Shown here: one piece after another, positions 16,182-24,100 of the stretch
Position numbering within the stretch: position 1 is the stretch's first letter
Layout: each line of letters opens with the position of its first letter
NCBI GenBank assembly: GCA_012518615.1
Contig: JAAYRU010000001.1
Location: forward strand, 1-45,415
Length of the DNA: 45,415 nt
Direction: 5' to 3'
Origin: Christensenellaceae bacterium
Lineage (GTDB): Bacteria > Bacillota > Clostridia > Christensenellales > Aristaeellaceae
Notes under the pieces: generated by a model
Database searches by the model: none
Told to the model about the DNA's origin: nothing
Seen by the model: the letters and a program-made list of their open reading frames with translations, nothing else
Position numbers and translations under genes: made by a program

Positions 16182-17801
16182 TTATTTCTGCGGGAATTTG
16201 TTTACATAGAACAACCTTGTGTAGCGAACATCAACTGTAGTTACTTTAAGGTGATCCATCTGCTCAAGCGCAATAACATCTTCAACGGATTTAGTATATG
16301 CATAGTCAACCTGACCTGCGGCCGCGTTCTTAGCAAGGTTTGCATCAGATTCGCCACTGGGGTACATTCTGATTTCTTCTATTTTTGCCTGACCGCCATA
16401 GTAGTCCTCAAAACGCTCGAAGGTGGCGTATTCGCCCATCTTTACTTCTTTTACCTTGAAAGGACCGCTTCCAACGGGGCTCTGCCAGTAGTCTGCCTGC
16501 TGAAGCAGGAGAGGATCTACATCTTTAAAGTACTTCATGGGAAGCGGTGCAAACTGTGTAAAGGTAAGCAGAACATTGGGATTGATATTTGCGAATTTGA
16601 TGGTTACCTTGTTTCCATCAACCGTAATACCGCTCATACTTTCTGCAGCGCCGCTTGCATAGTCTTCATAGCCTTCAATTGCCTTAAATGTGGTTAGAAG
16701 TACGGGGTTGGTTACCGCCTTTGTTGCAAGTTCTATAGAACCAATTACATCATCAGTGGTGATGTCATCGCCATCGTGCCATTTGATTCCATCACGAAGT
16801 GTAAATTCAAAGGTGAGTCCATCTTCACTAAGGCTAAATTCGCTTGCAAGACCGGGATATTTTGGAGTTAGGTTTTCATCAGCGATGATTAGTCTATCAA
16901 ACAGTACCTTCTGGCTCATTAGGAAACCCGGGTTAAAGAAGGGTGTTTCGAAGAACTCCATAGGACCGCCGTTTGTAAGAAGTACTTTCTTACCGTTTGC
17001 ATCGGGCTCTATATCCCAGTTTACTATATCCCAGTTGTAGATATACTGCTCATTACCGTAGGGAGCGTCGCCTCTATCAAGGCGATTGCTTTGTACTATA
17101 AATACAGGCTGATGGTATAGAGGAATGTTTACCTGAATTTCGTTTTCATATCTCTCAAGGTCGTGATAGGCTTTAATCTGCTCATCAACATCAGCTGTTG
17201 CATTTGTTGCGGCGATAAGCGCGTCTAATTTGTCGTCTTGGGGGTTATAGCTGTTGGAGGAATAACCGCCTTGATAACGATCATAGTAGTCGCCCATGGA
17301 AAGCGCCGCTACTGCAGCATATGCTAAATCCCAGTCAACCGCAGAGGGACCGTTTAACGGATCAGAAGGAGGAACCCATAGCTGGGATGCCAAGTCTCCC
17401 TCCAGCTTACGCATTTCCATCTTTACGCCAACCATTTCCCAGTATGCCTGAATTGCAGTGAGAAGGTCTACAGTCATCTGGTCTCCATAGTAATAGACTA
17501 CATCCAGTACACGGTTTGAATCCCAATTCGCCTCTTGCAGCAGTGCAATTGCTTTATCGGGGTCATACTCGTAGGCTGTAAGGTCATCCGCTCTCCAATC
17601 TCCTGGAGGAGCCATGGTGATAGCTTCCGTAGCTTTTCCTTGCATCAAGCCGTCGATTATTGCCTGCATATCAATGGCGTAAGTTAATGCTTTGCGTACT
17701 CTCGGGTCGGAAAGCTGGTTTGAGTTGGTAGGCTCGCCAAGTACGGGAAATACGCACATGAGTAGGGCTACTACCATCAACATAGATACTAATCTCTTCA
17801 T
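16182..17801 (-). CDS. Circularly permuted family 5 solute-binding protein
   Basis: The 539-residue extracellular binding protein serves the adjacent Opp/Dpp-type importer. Residues 1-22 form a signal peptide without a standard lipobox. Residues 29-264 match what is normally the C-terminal half of SBP family 5: SDPRVRKALTYAID, YDPDKAIALLQEA, then IPLYHQPVF and NWDIE. Residues 270-537 match what is normally the N-terminal half: KKVLLTNGG, LASEFSLSEDGLTF, LRDGIKWHDG, TTDDV, SPVGSGPFKV, DYYGG and finally the hinge strand YTRLFYVN. Joining residue 539 to about residue 28 restores the family order (FYVN..Q..SDPRVR). The length is normal. The start ATG follows AGGAGG. Ligand unknown; peptides, nickel and sugars are all known in the family. 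Confidence 0.88.
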   Translation of the reverse strand: MKRLVSMLMVVALLMCVFPVLGEPTNSNQLSDPRVRKALTYAIDMQAIIDGLMQGKATEAITMAPPGDWRADDLTAYEYDPDKAIALLQEANWDSNRVLDVVYYYGDQMTVDLLTAIQAYWEMVGVKMEMRKLEGDLASQLWVPPSDPLNGPSAVDWDLAYAAVAALSMGDYYDRYQGGYSSNSYNPQDDKLDALIAATNATADVDEQIKAYHDLERYENEIQVNIPLYHQPVFIVQSNRLDRGDAPYGNEQYIYNWDIVNWDIEPDANGKKVLLTNGGPMEFFETPFFNPGFLMSQKVLFDRLIIADENLTPKYPGLASEFSLSEDGLTFEFTLRDGIKWHDGDDITTDDVIGSIELATKAVTNPVLLTTFKAIEGYEDYASGAAESMSGITVDGNKVTIKFANINPNVLLTFTQFAPLPMKYFKDVDPLLLQQADYWQSPVGSGPFKVKEVKMGEYATFERFEDYYGGQAKIEEIRMYPSGESDANLAKNAAAGQVDYAYTKSVEDVIALEQMDHLKVTTVDVRYTRLFYVNKFPQK

Positions 17802-18532
17802 ATTTTACCTCCTGTTTTGTGGTTGATATTCAACCCAATTTCTTTTTTGATAGAAAAACATCGTTTTCTAAAACCTCTTAAACTCTATTAGCTACCATAT
17901 AAAAAAGGCAGACTAATAAAAAGTTTAAGCTACATAAACTCCGCAATATCTACCCCCCTTCAGAATAAATTTTCAATCAACCGCTAATGCAACCGGTGAA
18001 CATTCTACTAATAAGGAAAACGGCAAACCATAATTGATAAGGAAAAACAGTAAGCCCACCATCGACATGGTTTTCGTTCCACAGTTTTAACTAACAAAAA
18101 CAGTAACCGCCGTATCACTTATCGCTTGTCTTCACTTTTCAAACCTGGAATATGCACAAACTTATCCCGAAGGTCACCAATCCGGTAAAGCCAGCAGTAG
18201 ATTTATTCCTAGAGCGAAGTTTACTACACACTATAATTTTTGTCAACATTCGTTCCGATTGTTGCCTTTTTATGCATGTGTTCAGATTGATAGCTTGTAA
18301 TACAGGTTCTAGGACATTAATTTGCTATAAAACTATTAGAATACATGTGTTTCCTCTCATAAATAATAATCATTTTATAGTATGATATTTTTCAATTAAT
18401 TCCTAAATAAATACAATATACAAACAATTTTCCGAAATGTTCGCCACTTTTTTGTTTGGGTTGTGAATCTTTGGTTATTTAGTTCGGATGTGTCATCAAT
18501 ATTATTTTTTAAATTATTCTATAAAAATTAGA
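17802..18532. other. Long intergenic region upstream of the ABC operon
   Basis: About 730 bases without a convincing gene; short open frames lack ribosome binding sites and family features. It holds a minus-strand promoter (18218-18246), which implies a leader of about 400 bases for the binding-protein mRNA. It also has a small palindrome GGTTGA-TAT-TCAACC at 17821-17835, just before the ribosome binding site. Imperfect repeats of a CTGTTTTTCCTTAT-like sequence (minus strand) lie near 18005-18100. I recognise no known riboswitch in the leader. Confidence 0.5.
18218..18246 (-). promoter_or_regulatory. Predicted promoter of ABC/aldolase operon
   Basis: On the minus strand, consensus TTGACA (18246-18241) is followed after 17 bases by TAAACT (18223-18218, 4 of 6 matches to TATAAT). 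The predicted start near 18211 gives a leader of about 410 bases before the binding-protein ATG. Confidence 0.5.
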
Positions 18533-18538
18533 TATAAT
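18533..18538 (+). promoter_or_regulatory. -10 element of the rpsO promoter
   Basis: TATAAT lies at 18533-18538 in an AT-rich stretch. The -35 is poor (TTTAAA at 18508-18513 with a long spacer). It would start a leader of about 155 bases before rpsO. Confidence 0.5.
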
Positions 18539-18600
18539 TCCATACAAACAGCTAATAGAAAGGCTCCCCTCATGGTTTACAAAAAACTCTAATCGTGATA

Positions 18601-18690
18601 TAGTTACCTAGCGGTTAGAACCTAGGCGCAGATGAGCGAAACTCCGACGCCGTCTTCGTTTTGGGGGATAATAGGGTGCCGCCCCGAATT
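18601..18690 (+). promoter_or_regulatory. Structured leader of rpsO, possible S15-binding site
   Basis: Several nested stems can be drawn: CCTAG/CTAGG near 18608-18625, GGCG/CGCC enclosing GAG/CTC near 18624-18651, and GGGG/CCCC near 18664-18686, just before AGGAGG. Ribosomal protein S15 represses its own mRNA through varied leader folds in several bacterial groups, so feedback control is plausible. I cannot match this fold to a specific known class. Confidence 0.45.
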
Positions 18691-18701
18691 AGGAGGAAAA
18701 T

Positions 18702-18965
18702 ATGGATAAAGAAAAAAAGAATCAGATTATCAAGGAGTATGCCCGCCATGAGGGCGATACGGGTTCGCCGGATGTACAGGTTGCGTTGCTTACAGAGCGC
18801 ATAAACCACTTAAATGAACATCTAAAGGTAAATAAGAAGGACCATCACTCAAGGCGTGGGCTGCTGCTTATGGTTGGTCGCCGCCGTGGTCTGCTTGACT
18901 ACCTCATGCGCACAGACATAGAGCGCTACCGCGACCTAATTGCAAGGCTTAACCTACGCAGATAA
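18702..18965 (+). CDS. rpsO: 30S ribosomal protein S15
   Basis: This 87-residue protein has the normal S15 length and motifs: [20 protein letters not shown] (18-37), then H-L-K[12 protein letters not shown] (43-57), and RRGLLDYL. It binds the central domain of 16S rRNA early in 30S assembly. The ATG at 18702 follows AGGAGG. The rpsO-pnp order is conserved across bacteria. Confidence 0.98.
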   Translation: MDKEKKNQIIKEYARHEGDTGSPDVQVALLTERINHLNEHLKVNKKDHHSRRGLLLMVGRRRGLLDYLMRTDIERYRDLIARLNLRR

Positions 18966-18971
18966 TAACAG

Positions 18972-19006
18972 GAACCGGAGAAAGCATTTGCCTATCCGGT
19001 TCTTTT
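18972..19006 (+). terminator. Hairpin between rpsO and pnp
   Basis: GAACCGGA and TCCGGTTC form an 8-base stem with a 15-base loop followed by TTTTAATT. It can act as a partial terminator, or as a processing stem like the one between rpsO and pnp in other bacteria. No separate pnp promoter is obvious in the 47 bases after it. Confidence 0.7.
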
Positions 19007-19053
19007 AATTAAGGTGTTTAGGCGTACATTGTAGTGCGCCGGAGAGGAATGGA

Positions 19054-21222
19054 ATGGAACATAAAAAATACACTATGAACTATGCCGGACGAGATTTAAC
19101 TCTTGAGTTCGGCAAGTACGCCCAACAAGCAAACGGCACAGTACTGGTGCACTACGGCGATACGGTTATAATGGTAAATGTAACTGCCGCTTCCGAGCCA
19201 AGAGAAGGCACGGATTTTTTTCCGCTTACAGTAGATTTTGAAGAAAAGCTTTACTCTGTCGGTAAAATCCCGGGCGGATTTATCCGCAGAGAAGGTAGGC
19301 CCAGCGAAAAAGGCATACTCACATGCAGGCTGGTGGATAGACCCTTAAGGCCTCTTTTCCCCGACGGTCTTAGAAACGAAGTACAGGTTGTAGTAACAGC
19401 GCTTTCAGTTGAGGAGGATGTACTCCCGGATATACCCGCTATAGTCGGCGCTTCCGCTGCCCTTAGCGTAAGCGATATACCTTGGGAAGGTCCTATAGGT
19501 GCAGTGCTTGTTGGCATGGTAGATGGAGAGCTTGTACTTAACCCTGATAGTGAGGACCGCCAAAAGAGTGATCTTCACCTTGTAGTTGCAGGCACTAAGG
19601 ATGCAATACTCATGGTTGAAGGCGAAGCAAACGAAATTTCCGAGGAAAAGCTTCTAAACGCTATACTTACAGCACATGAAACTATAAAAGAAATAGTAGC
19701 TTTCCAAGAGAATATAGTAAACGAAATAGGGAAAGCAAAATGCGATTACCCACTCTTTACAACAGGTGTCGATGTTAAAGAAGCTGTACGCAGCTTTGCA
19801 TATGATAAAGTTATATGGGCATTCGATACCTTTGACCGCCAGGAAAGGCAGCAAAGAGAAGAGCAACTTAAAAAAGAAGTAAAAGAACATTTCGCACAAC
19901 AGTTTGAAGGTAGAGAACTTGAAGTAAGCGATGCTCTATATTCCCTTAACAAAGAAGTTATGCGCCGTAAAATAATAGACGACGGCGTACGCCCTGACGG
20001 CAGAAATACTGATGAAGTACGCCCTATTTGGTGCGAAACAGGCATATTGCCACGCACACACGGCAGCGCTGTGTTTACCCGCGGGCAGACACAGGCGCTA
20101 ACAGTTACAACCCTTGGCTCGCTCCGCGAAGCGCAGATGCTTGACGGGCTTTCAAGCGACGATACAAAGCGTTATATACACCACTATAATTTCCCGCCCT
20201 ATTCTACCGGTGAAACCGGAAGGATGCGCTCCCCCGGCAGAAGGGAGATAGGTCACGGCGCGCTTGCAGAAAGGGCTCTTGTACCCGTTATCCCGAGCGA
20301 AGAAGATTTTCCCTACGCCATACGCTTAGTTAGCGAAATACTTTCAAGCAACGGCTCATCTTCCATGGCATCGGTATGCGGCAGTACGCTATCGCTAATG
20401 GACGCAGGTGTTAAAATAAAGGCTCCTGTTGCCGGCATCGCAATGGGGCTTATAAAGGACGATGACACGGGCAAGGTAGCAATACTTACCGATATACAAG
20501 GGCTTGAAGATTTCCTTGGGGATATGGACTTTAAAGTAGCCGGCACCATGAACGGCATAACTGCAGTTCAGATGGATATTAAAATCTCCGGCATAGATGA
20601 AAGCATACTTAAGAACGCGCTTGACAAGGCGCTTGTAGGCAGGCTTCATATACTGAAAGCCATGCTTGAAACACTTCCCGCCCCCCGCGAGAGCCTAAGC
20701 AAATACGCGCCTAAGATTATCTGTTTTACCATCAACCCTGATAAGATACGTGAAGTAATAGGCTCAGGCGGTAAGACTATTAATAAGATTATAGCTGAAA
20801 CAGGCGTCAAGATAGACATTGAGGACGACGGCAGGGTTGCAATTGCCACAAATGACGAGCAAGCTGGCATTACCGCCCGCAAGATAATTGAAGGCATAGC
20901 AAAAGACATAGAGGTTGGGGAAGTATATCAAGGCAGAGTTGTAAGGATACTCAGCAATATGGGCGCGTTTATAGAGCTACTACCCGGCAAAGACGGTCTG
21001 CTACATATATCAAAGCTTGCAAACGAACATGTTGAAAAGGTTGAAGATGTACTTAACATTGGCGATGAGGTTGAAGTTAAGGTGGCCGAAATAGACTCCC
21101 AAGGCAGGATTAACCTTTTGCGCAACGATATGGAATACAAACAAAGAAACCGCGGTCCAAAACAAGGCGAAAGGCGCCGCCCACCGCGTAGGGACGGGCA
21201 AAGCCAGCGCAGAGATGATTAA
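19054..21222 (+). CDS. pnp: Polynucleotide phosphorylase (PNPase)
   Basis: The 722-residue 3'-5' phosphorolytic exoribonuclease and polymerase is full length for the family. It has two RNase PH domains (about 5-230 and 315-540; the second contains [23 protein letters not shown]), a KH domain (about 555-615; [10 protein letters not shown]) and an S1 domain (about 620-690; [11 protein letters not shown]). A basic tail ([18 protein letters not shown]) ends it. It degrades mRNA in the cytoplasm as a trimer. GGAGAGG precedes the ATG. Confidence 0.98.
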   Translation: MEHKKYTMNYAGRDLTLEFGKYAQQANGTVLVHYGDTVIMVNVTAASEPREGTDFFPLTVDFEEKLYSVGKIPGGFIRREGRPSEKGILTCRLVDRPLRPLFPDGLRNEVQVVVTALSVEEDVLPDIPAIVGASAALSVSDIPWEGPIGAVLVGMVDGELVLNPDSEDRQKSDLHLVVAGTKDAILMVEGEANEISEEKLLNAILTAHETIKEIVAFQENIVNEIGKAKCDYPLFTTGVDVKEAVRSFAYDKVIWAFDTFDRQERQQREEQLKKEVKEHFAQQFEGRELEVSDALYSLNKEVMRRKIIDDGVRPDGRNTDEVRPIWCETGILPRTHGSAVFTRGQTQALTVTTLGSLREAQMLDGLSSDDTKRYIHHYNFPPYSTGETGRMRSPGRREIGHGALAERALVPVIPSEEDFPYAIRLVSEILSSNGSSSMASVCGSTLSLMDAGVKIKAPVAGIAMGLIKDDDTGKVAILTDIQGLEDFLGDMDFKVAGTMNGITAVQMDIKISGIDESILKNALDKALVGRLHILKAMLETLPAPRESLSKYAPKIICFTINPDKIREVIGSGGKTINKIIAETGVKIDIEDDGRVAIATNDEQAGITARKIIEGIAKDIEVGEVYQGRVVRILSNMGAFIELLPGKDGLLHISKLANEHVEKVEDVLNIGDEVEVKVAEIDSQGRINLLRNDMEYKQRNRGPKQGERRRPPRRDGQSQRRDD

Positions 21223-21236
21223 AGCATAAAACTAAA

Positions 21237-21263
21237 GCCTGCGATTATCGCAGGCATTTATTT
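21237..21263 (+). terminator. Terminator after pnp
   Basis: GCCTGCGA and TCGCAGGC form a perfect 8-base stem with a 3-base loop and an ATTTATTTAAT tail. It sits between pnp and the M16 peptidase gene, which starts 15 bases later, so readthrough or processing is likely. Confidence 0.65.
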
Positions 21264-21277
21264 AATAGAGGAAGTAT

Positions 21278-22501
21278 ATGTCTAAACACTATACACTGTC
21301 TAACGGGCTTAGGGTAATACTCGAAAAAGAGGAAAACAGCTTTTCTACATCGCTTGGCGTATGGATAAAGGCGGGTTCAATGCTGGAAAACACAAACGAA
21401 AACGGACTTTCCCACTTTATGGAGCATATGGCTTTTAAAGGCACTGAAAACCGCTCTGCCACTAAGCTTGCTAAGGATATGGACGCGCTTGGCGGACAGG
21501 TAAACGCCGCAACAAGCAGGACAAATACCGTGTACTACGCGAGGGTTCTCCCAAGAGAGACCGAAAAAGCGCTGTTTTTATTGGCTGATATAGTACTTAA
21601 CCCTACAATAGAAGAAGACGCTTTTCAAAAAGAGAAGCTTATTATTTCCGAAGAAATATCCATGGTTGAGGATTCCCCCGAAGAAAGCGTGTTTGACCTA
21701 GTAAACCAAAGCTTATATGAAGGCACCGGGCTTGCGCATACAATACTTGGCGATAGGGAACGGCTTATGGGATTTAAAAGGGAAGAATTGGTTAAATTTA
21801 GGCAGCGTTTCTACAAACCTAAAAACGCCGTTTTTGTAGCTGTCGGCAGCTTTGATTATGAAAATATGTTATCACAAGTTGAAAAGGCATTTGGCACATG
21901 GCAGGGCGATGGCAATGCTGATTATCCTATAAATACAGTATCTAATAAAGCTAAACAAATATATGTGCAAAAGCCCATAGAGCAGACGCATATTAGCCTT
22001 GGCTTTGAGGGTTATAAAGAAGGCGATGACAGGCTATATCAGCTATCCTTGCTATCCACCATACTAGGCGGCGGGCTTTCATCTAGGCTATTTCAGAGTA
22101 TAAGGGAGGAGCTTGCGCTTGTCTATCAGATTTATACTACTTTTACCAGCTACCCCGGCTGTGGAGATTTTTTAATATACGCCGCCTGCAAACATGAAAG
22201 CCTAGAAAAAGTTAGGGAAGAAATAATAAAACAGGTGGAAAATTTAAAGAAAAACGGCATAAGCGACTGGGAGCTGGACTATGCTAAAACACAAGTTAAA
22301 ACTGAAATAGTAATCGCAAATGAAAGCATAACCCACCGTATGCACGAACTTGGAGACCATGAACTATCCCGCATAAGGCATCTGACGCTCGCCGAAACGC
22401 TAAGTAAGGTAGATGCTGTAACTAAGGACGATGTGATCTACACCGCACGCAGCAAGCTGCTTTTCCCCTGCGCCAGCGCAATAATAGGACAATCACAATA
22501 G
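21278..22501 (+). CDS. M16-family zinc peptidase (YmxG/PqqL-type)
   Basis: The 407-residue protein has the inverted zinc motif HxxEH at H46-E49-H50 (HFMEH) and the distal ligand E126 in SEEISMVED. A C-terminal inactive M16 half has the R/Y pair in the segment GGGLSSRLFQSIREELALVY. Members next to pnp are a fixed feature of Bacillota genomes and are related to mitochondrial processing peptidase. Their physiological substrate is unclear. There is no signal peptide. Confidence 0.92.
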   Translation: MSKHYTLSNGLRVILEKEENSFSTSLGVWIKAGSMLENTNENGLSHFMEHMAFKGTENRSATKLAKDMDALGGQVNAATSRTNTVYYARVLPRETEKALFLLADIVLNPTIEEDAFQKEKLIISEEISMVEDSPEESVFDLVNQSLYEGTGLAHTILGDRERLMGFKREELVKFRQRFYKPKNAVFVAVGSFDYENMLSQVEKAFGTWQGDGNADYPINTVSNKAKQIYVQKPIEQTHISLGFEGYKEGDDRLYQLSLLSTILGGGLSSRLFQSIREELALVYQIYTTFTSYPGCGDFLIYAACKHESLEKVREEIIKQVENLKKNGISDWELDYAKTQVKTEIVIANESITHRMHELGDHELSRIRHLTLAETLSKVDAVTKDDVIYTARSKLLFPCASAIIGQSQ

Positions 22502-22509
22502 GAGTTAAT

Positions 22510-22869
22510 ATGGACAAGCTTACAGAAATTTTTACTCTACAAAAACAGTTTAACGATGAGGTAATAGAAAAACGCAATTTGGGCGACATAAGCCAGCAGG
22601 AATGGATTAAAAACTACGCCATAGCCTTATATGTTGAGCTTGGTGAGTTTCTAAACGAAACTAATTTCAAGTGGTGGAAGAACCCAAAAGAAATAAACCT
22701 ACCCGCATTAAAAGAAGAGCTGGTTGACATACTGCACTTTTTTATTAGCCTTTGTATACGCTGTGGCATGGACGCAGATGAACTTCACAGTATGTATATT
22801 GAAAAAAACAAGGAAAATATCCTACGCCAGCAAGGAAAGAGCGATAAGAAGGGCTACGAACCTGTTTAA
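22510..22869 (+). CDS. Dimeric all-alpha dUTPase
   Basis: The 119-residue protein belongs to the all-alpha NTP pyrophosphatase (dimeric dUTPase-like) family. The Mg-binding helices carry ELGEF (43-47) and EELVDILHF (65-73). KWWKN lies between them, and the C-terminal KNKENILRQ and GY resemble the uracil/phosphate-binding end seen in phage-type dUTPases. It would convert dUTP to dUMP. It sits 8 bases after the M16 gene with GGAG upstream of the ATG. A MazG-like housekeeping pyrophosphatase is the alternative. Confidence 0.82.
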   Translation: MDKLTEIFTLQKQFNDEVIEKRNLGDISQQEWIKNYAIALYVELGEFLNETNFKWWKNPKEINLPALKEELVDILHFFISLCIRCGMDADELHSMYIEKNKENILRQQGKSDKKGYEPV

Positions 22870-22902
22870 TGCTTAACAAAATATAATTATTTCGTTGTAA
22901 AC

Positions 22903-22931
22903 TTGAAACATGTTGCGCTTTGCGATAGAAT
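22903..22931 (+). promoter_or_regulatory. Promoter before secreted protein and ftsK
   Basis: TTGAAA (22903-22908), a 17-base spacer and TAGAAT (22926-22931) precede the ribosome binding site GAGGAGG of the gene at 22952. Confidence 0.6.
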
Positions 22932-22951
22932 AACAACGAGGAGGTAATGTT

Positions 22952-24100
22952 ATGAAATCGATAAAGCTGATGTTTCTTTTACTCTTTTATTGTATGAATA
23001 TATTTGCCGAATCTGAACCTGTTACGCTGCAAAAAATAGATATAGCATATATTCATGAGGACTTAGACGAAACTGAATTACATTTTCCGCAGATAAGCGG
23101 ACTTGAAAATTCTTTTGTAGAGCAAAAAATTAATGACACAATAGTAGAAAAAGCCAATATAGAAAACTTAAGAGCTATGGCAAGCTCCGGCTATGACAGC
23201 GGCACAAATGTTTCATGCAGCGCTTACTTGCTTGGTGATGAAGATAGTCCCAAAAAACTATCCACGCTTATGAGTGTTTCAGGCAGGCTTAGCAGCGGCA
23301 GAAATGGGCATGAATATATCCCCCTTATGTTTAGCCTTGAAAGCGGGGATATTATACCATCATCAGAATTGTTCTTAGAAAACGCGCAGGAAGAGCTGGA
23401 TGATTGGCTTTACGAAAATATACTGGAACAATCCACCTATTTAAATATTGAAAATGCTCTACCCGTACCGCTAGATAATGCAATACTTACAGATACAGGC
23501 ATATTTATAGCTTACCCTGTTGATACATTTAAATTTCTATCTGACACAAGCGCAGCTTTTCATTTCTACTACTATGAGATTATTGAACTGCTAAATAAAG
23601 ACAATACAATTATTTCCGGTATAGATATATTAAAGCTATCGGATAAAAAAGAGGAAATAGAAAATCTATCAAAAGGTTTGCTCCCCGGAGTGCCTAATAT
23701 AATAGGTTCTAGCATAAACGAAGTAACCAAAAAATACTATGAGCTTACAGACTCAGAAAGCTTTTTATCCGGTGAGCGTTATGTGCTTGAAGCGCCCGAA
23801 TTTAGGGATATTTACCCCATAGTGTCAAGCGATTCTGATACTATAAGCGGCATACTAGCAAAAAGAATGTCAATAGGCGGACTTGATATCGGCATATCCA
23901 CAAAAGAGGATTGTATTTCTTTGCTTGGCGAAGCAATCGCTGTACTGCCCCTTGAAGGTGCAAGCGCAAGCCAATACTACATGCCCGAGGGAGAATTATC
24001 CATATATTTTTTTGGAGAATATAAGCTTATGTTATCGACAGATAAACTGGATATATTAAGAACAGTATACATTGAATACGAAGGAGATAGTTCCACTTGA
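22952..24100 (+). CDS. Secreted protein of unknown function, RsiV/DUF3298-like
   Basis: The 382-residue protein starts with a signal peptide (about 1-20, ending FAESEP; no lipobox). The mature part opens with a segment PQISGLENSFVEQKINDTI. This resembles the N-terminal region of DUF4163/DUF3298 extracytoplasmic domains found in RsiV and PdaC-like proteins, and a second conserved stretch follows around residues 110-140. The C-terminal third (about 240-382) has no family I recognise. The stop TGA overlaps the TTG start of ftsK, so the two genes are coupled. A role near division or sporulation would be guesswork. Confidence 0.55.
   Translation: MKSIKLMFLLLFYCMNIFAESEPVTLQKIDIAYIHEDLDETELHFPQISGLENSFVEQKINDTIVEKANIENLRAMASSGYDSGTNVSCSAYLLGDEDSPKKLSTLMSVSGRLSSGRNGHEYIPLMFSLESGDIIPSSELFLENAQEELDDWLYENILEQSTYLNIENALPVPLDNAILTDTGIFIAYPVDTFKFLSDTSAAFHFYYYEIIELLNKDNTIISGIDILKLSDKKEEIENLSKGLLPGVPNIIGSSINEVTKKYYELTDSESFLSGERYVLEAPEFRDIYPIVSSDSDTISGILAKRMSIGGLDIGISTKEDCISLLGEAIAVLPLEGASASQYYMPEGELSIYFFGEYKLMLSTDKLDILRTVYIEYEGDSST

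Noticed and set aside
16182-17801. Permuted binding protein as a collapse of two tandem genes in assembly
   Set aside because: A collapse would give canonical order. Here a signal peptide is joined in frame to the second lobe and a stop follows exactly at the hinge strand, which a random join would not produce. Read mapping is still needed.
18152-18385. 77-codon plus-strand frame upstream of rpsO
   Set aside because: No ribosome binding site or recognisable domain; it overlaps the predicted minus-strand promoter of the ABC operon.
18628-18645. Hammerhead-like GATGAG..GAAAC in the rpsO leader
   Set aside because: The conserved CUGAUGA core is CAGATGA here, stem II would have no length, and no matching cleavage-site arrangement is visible.
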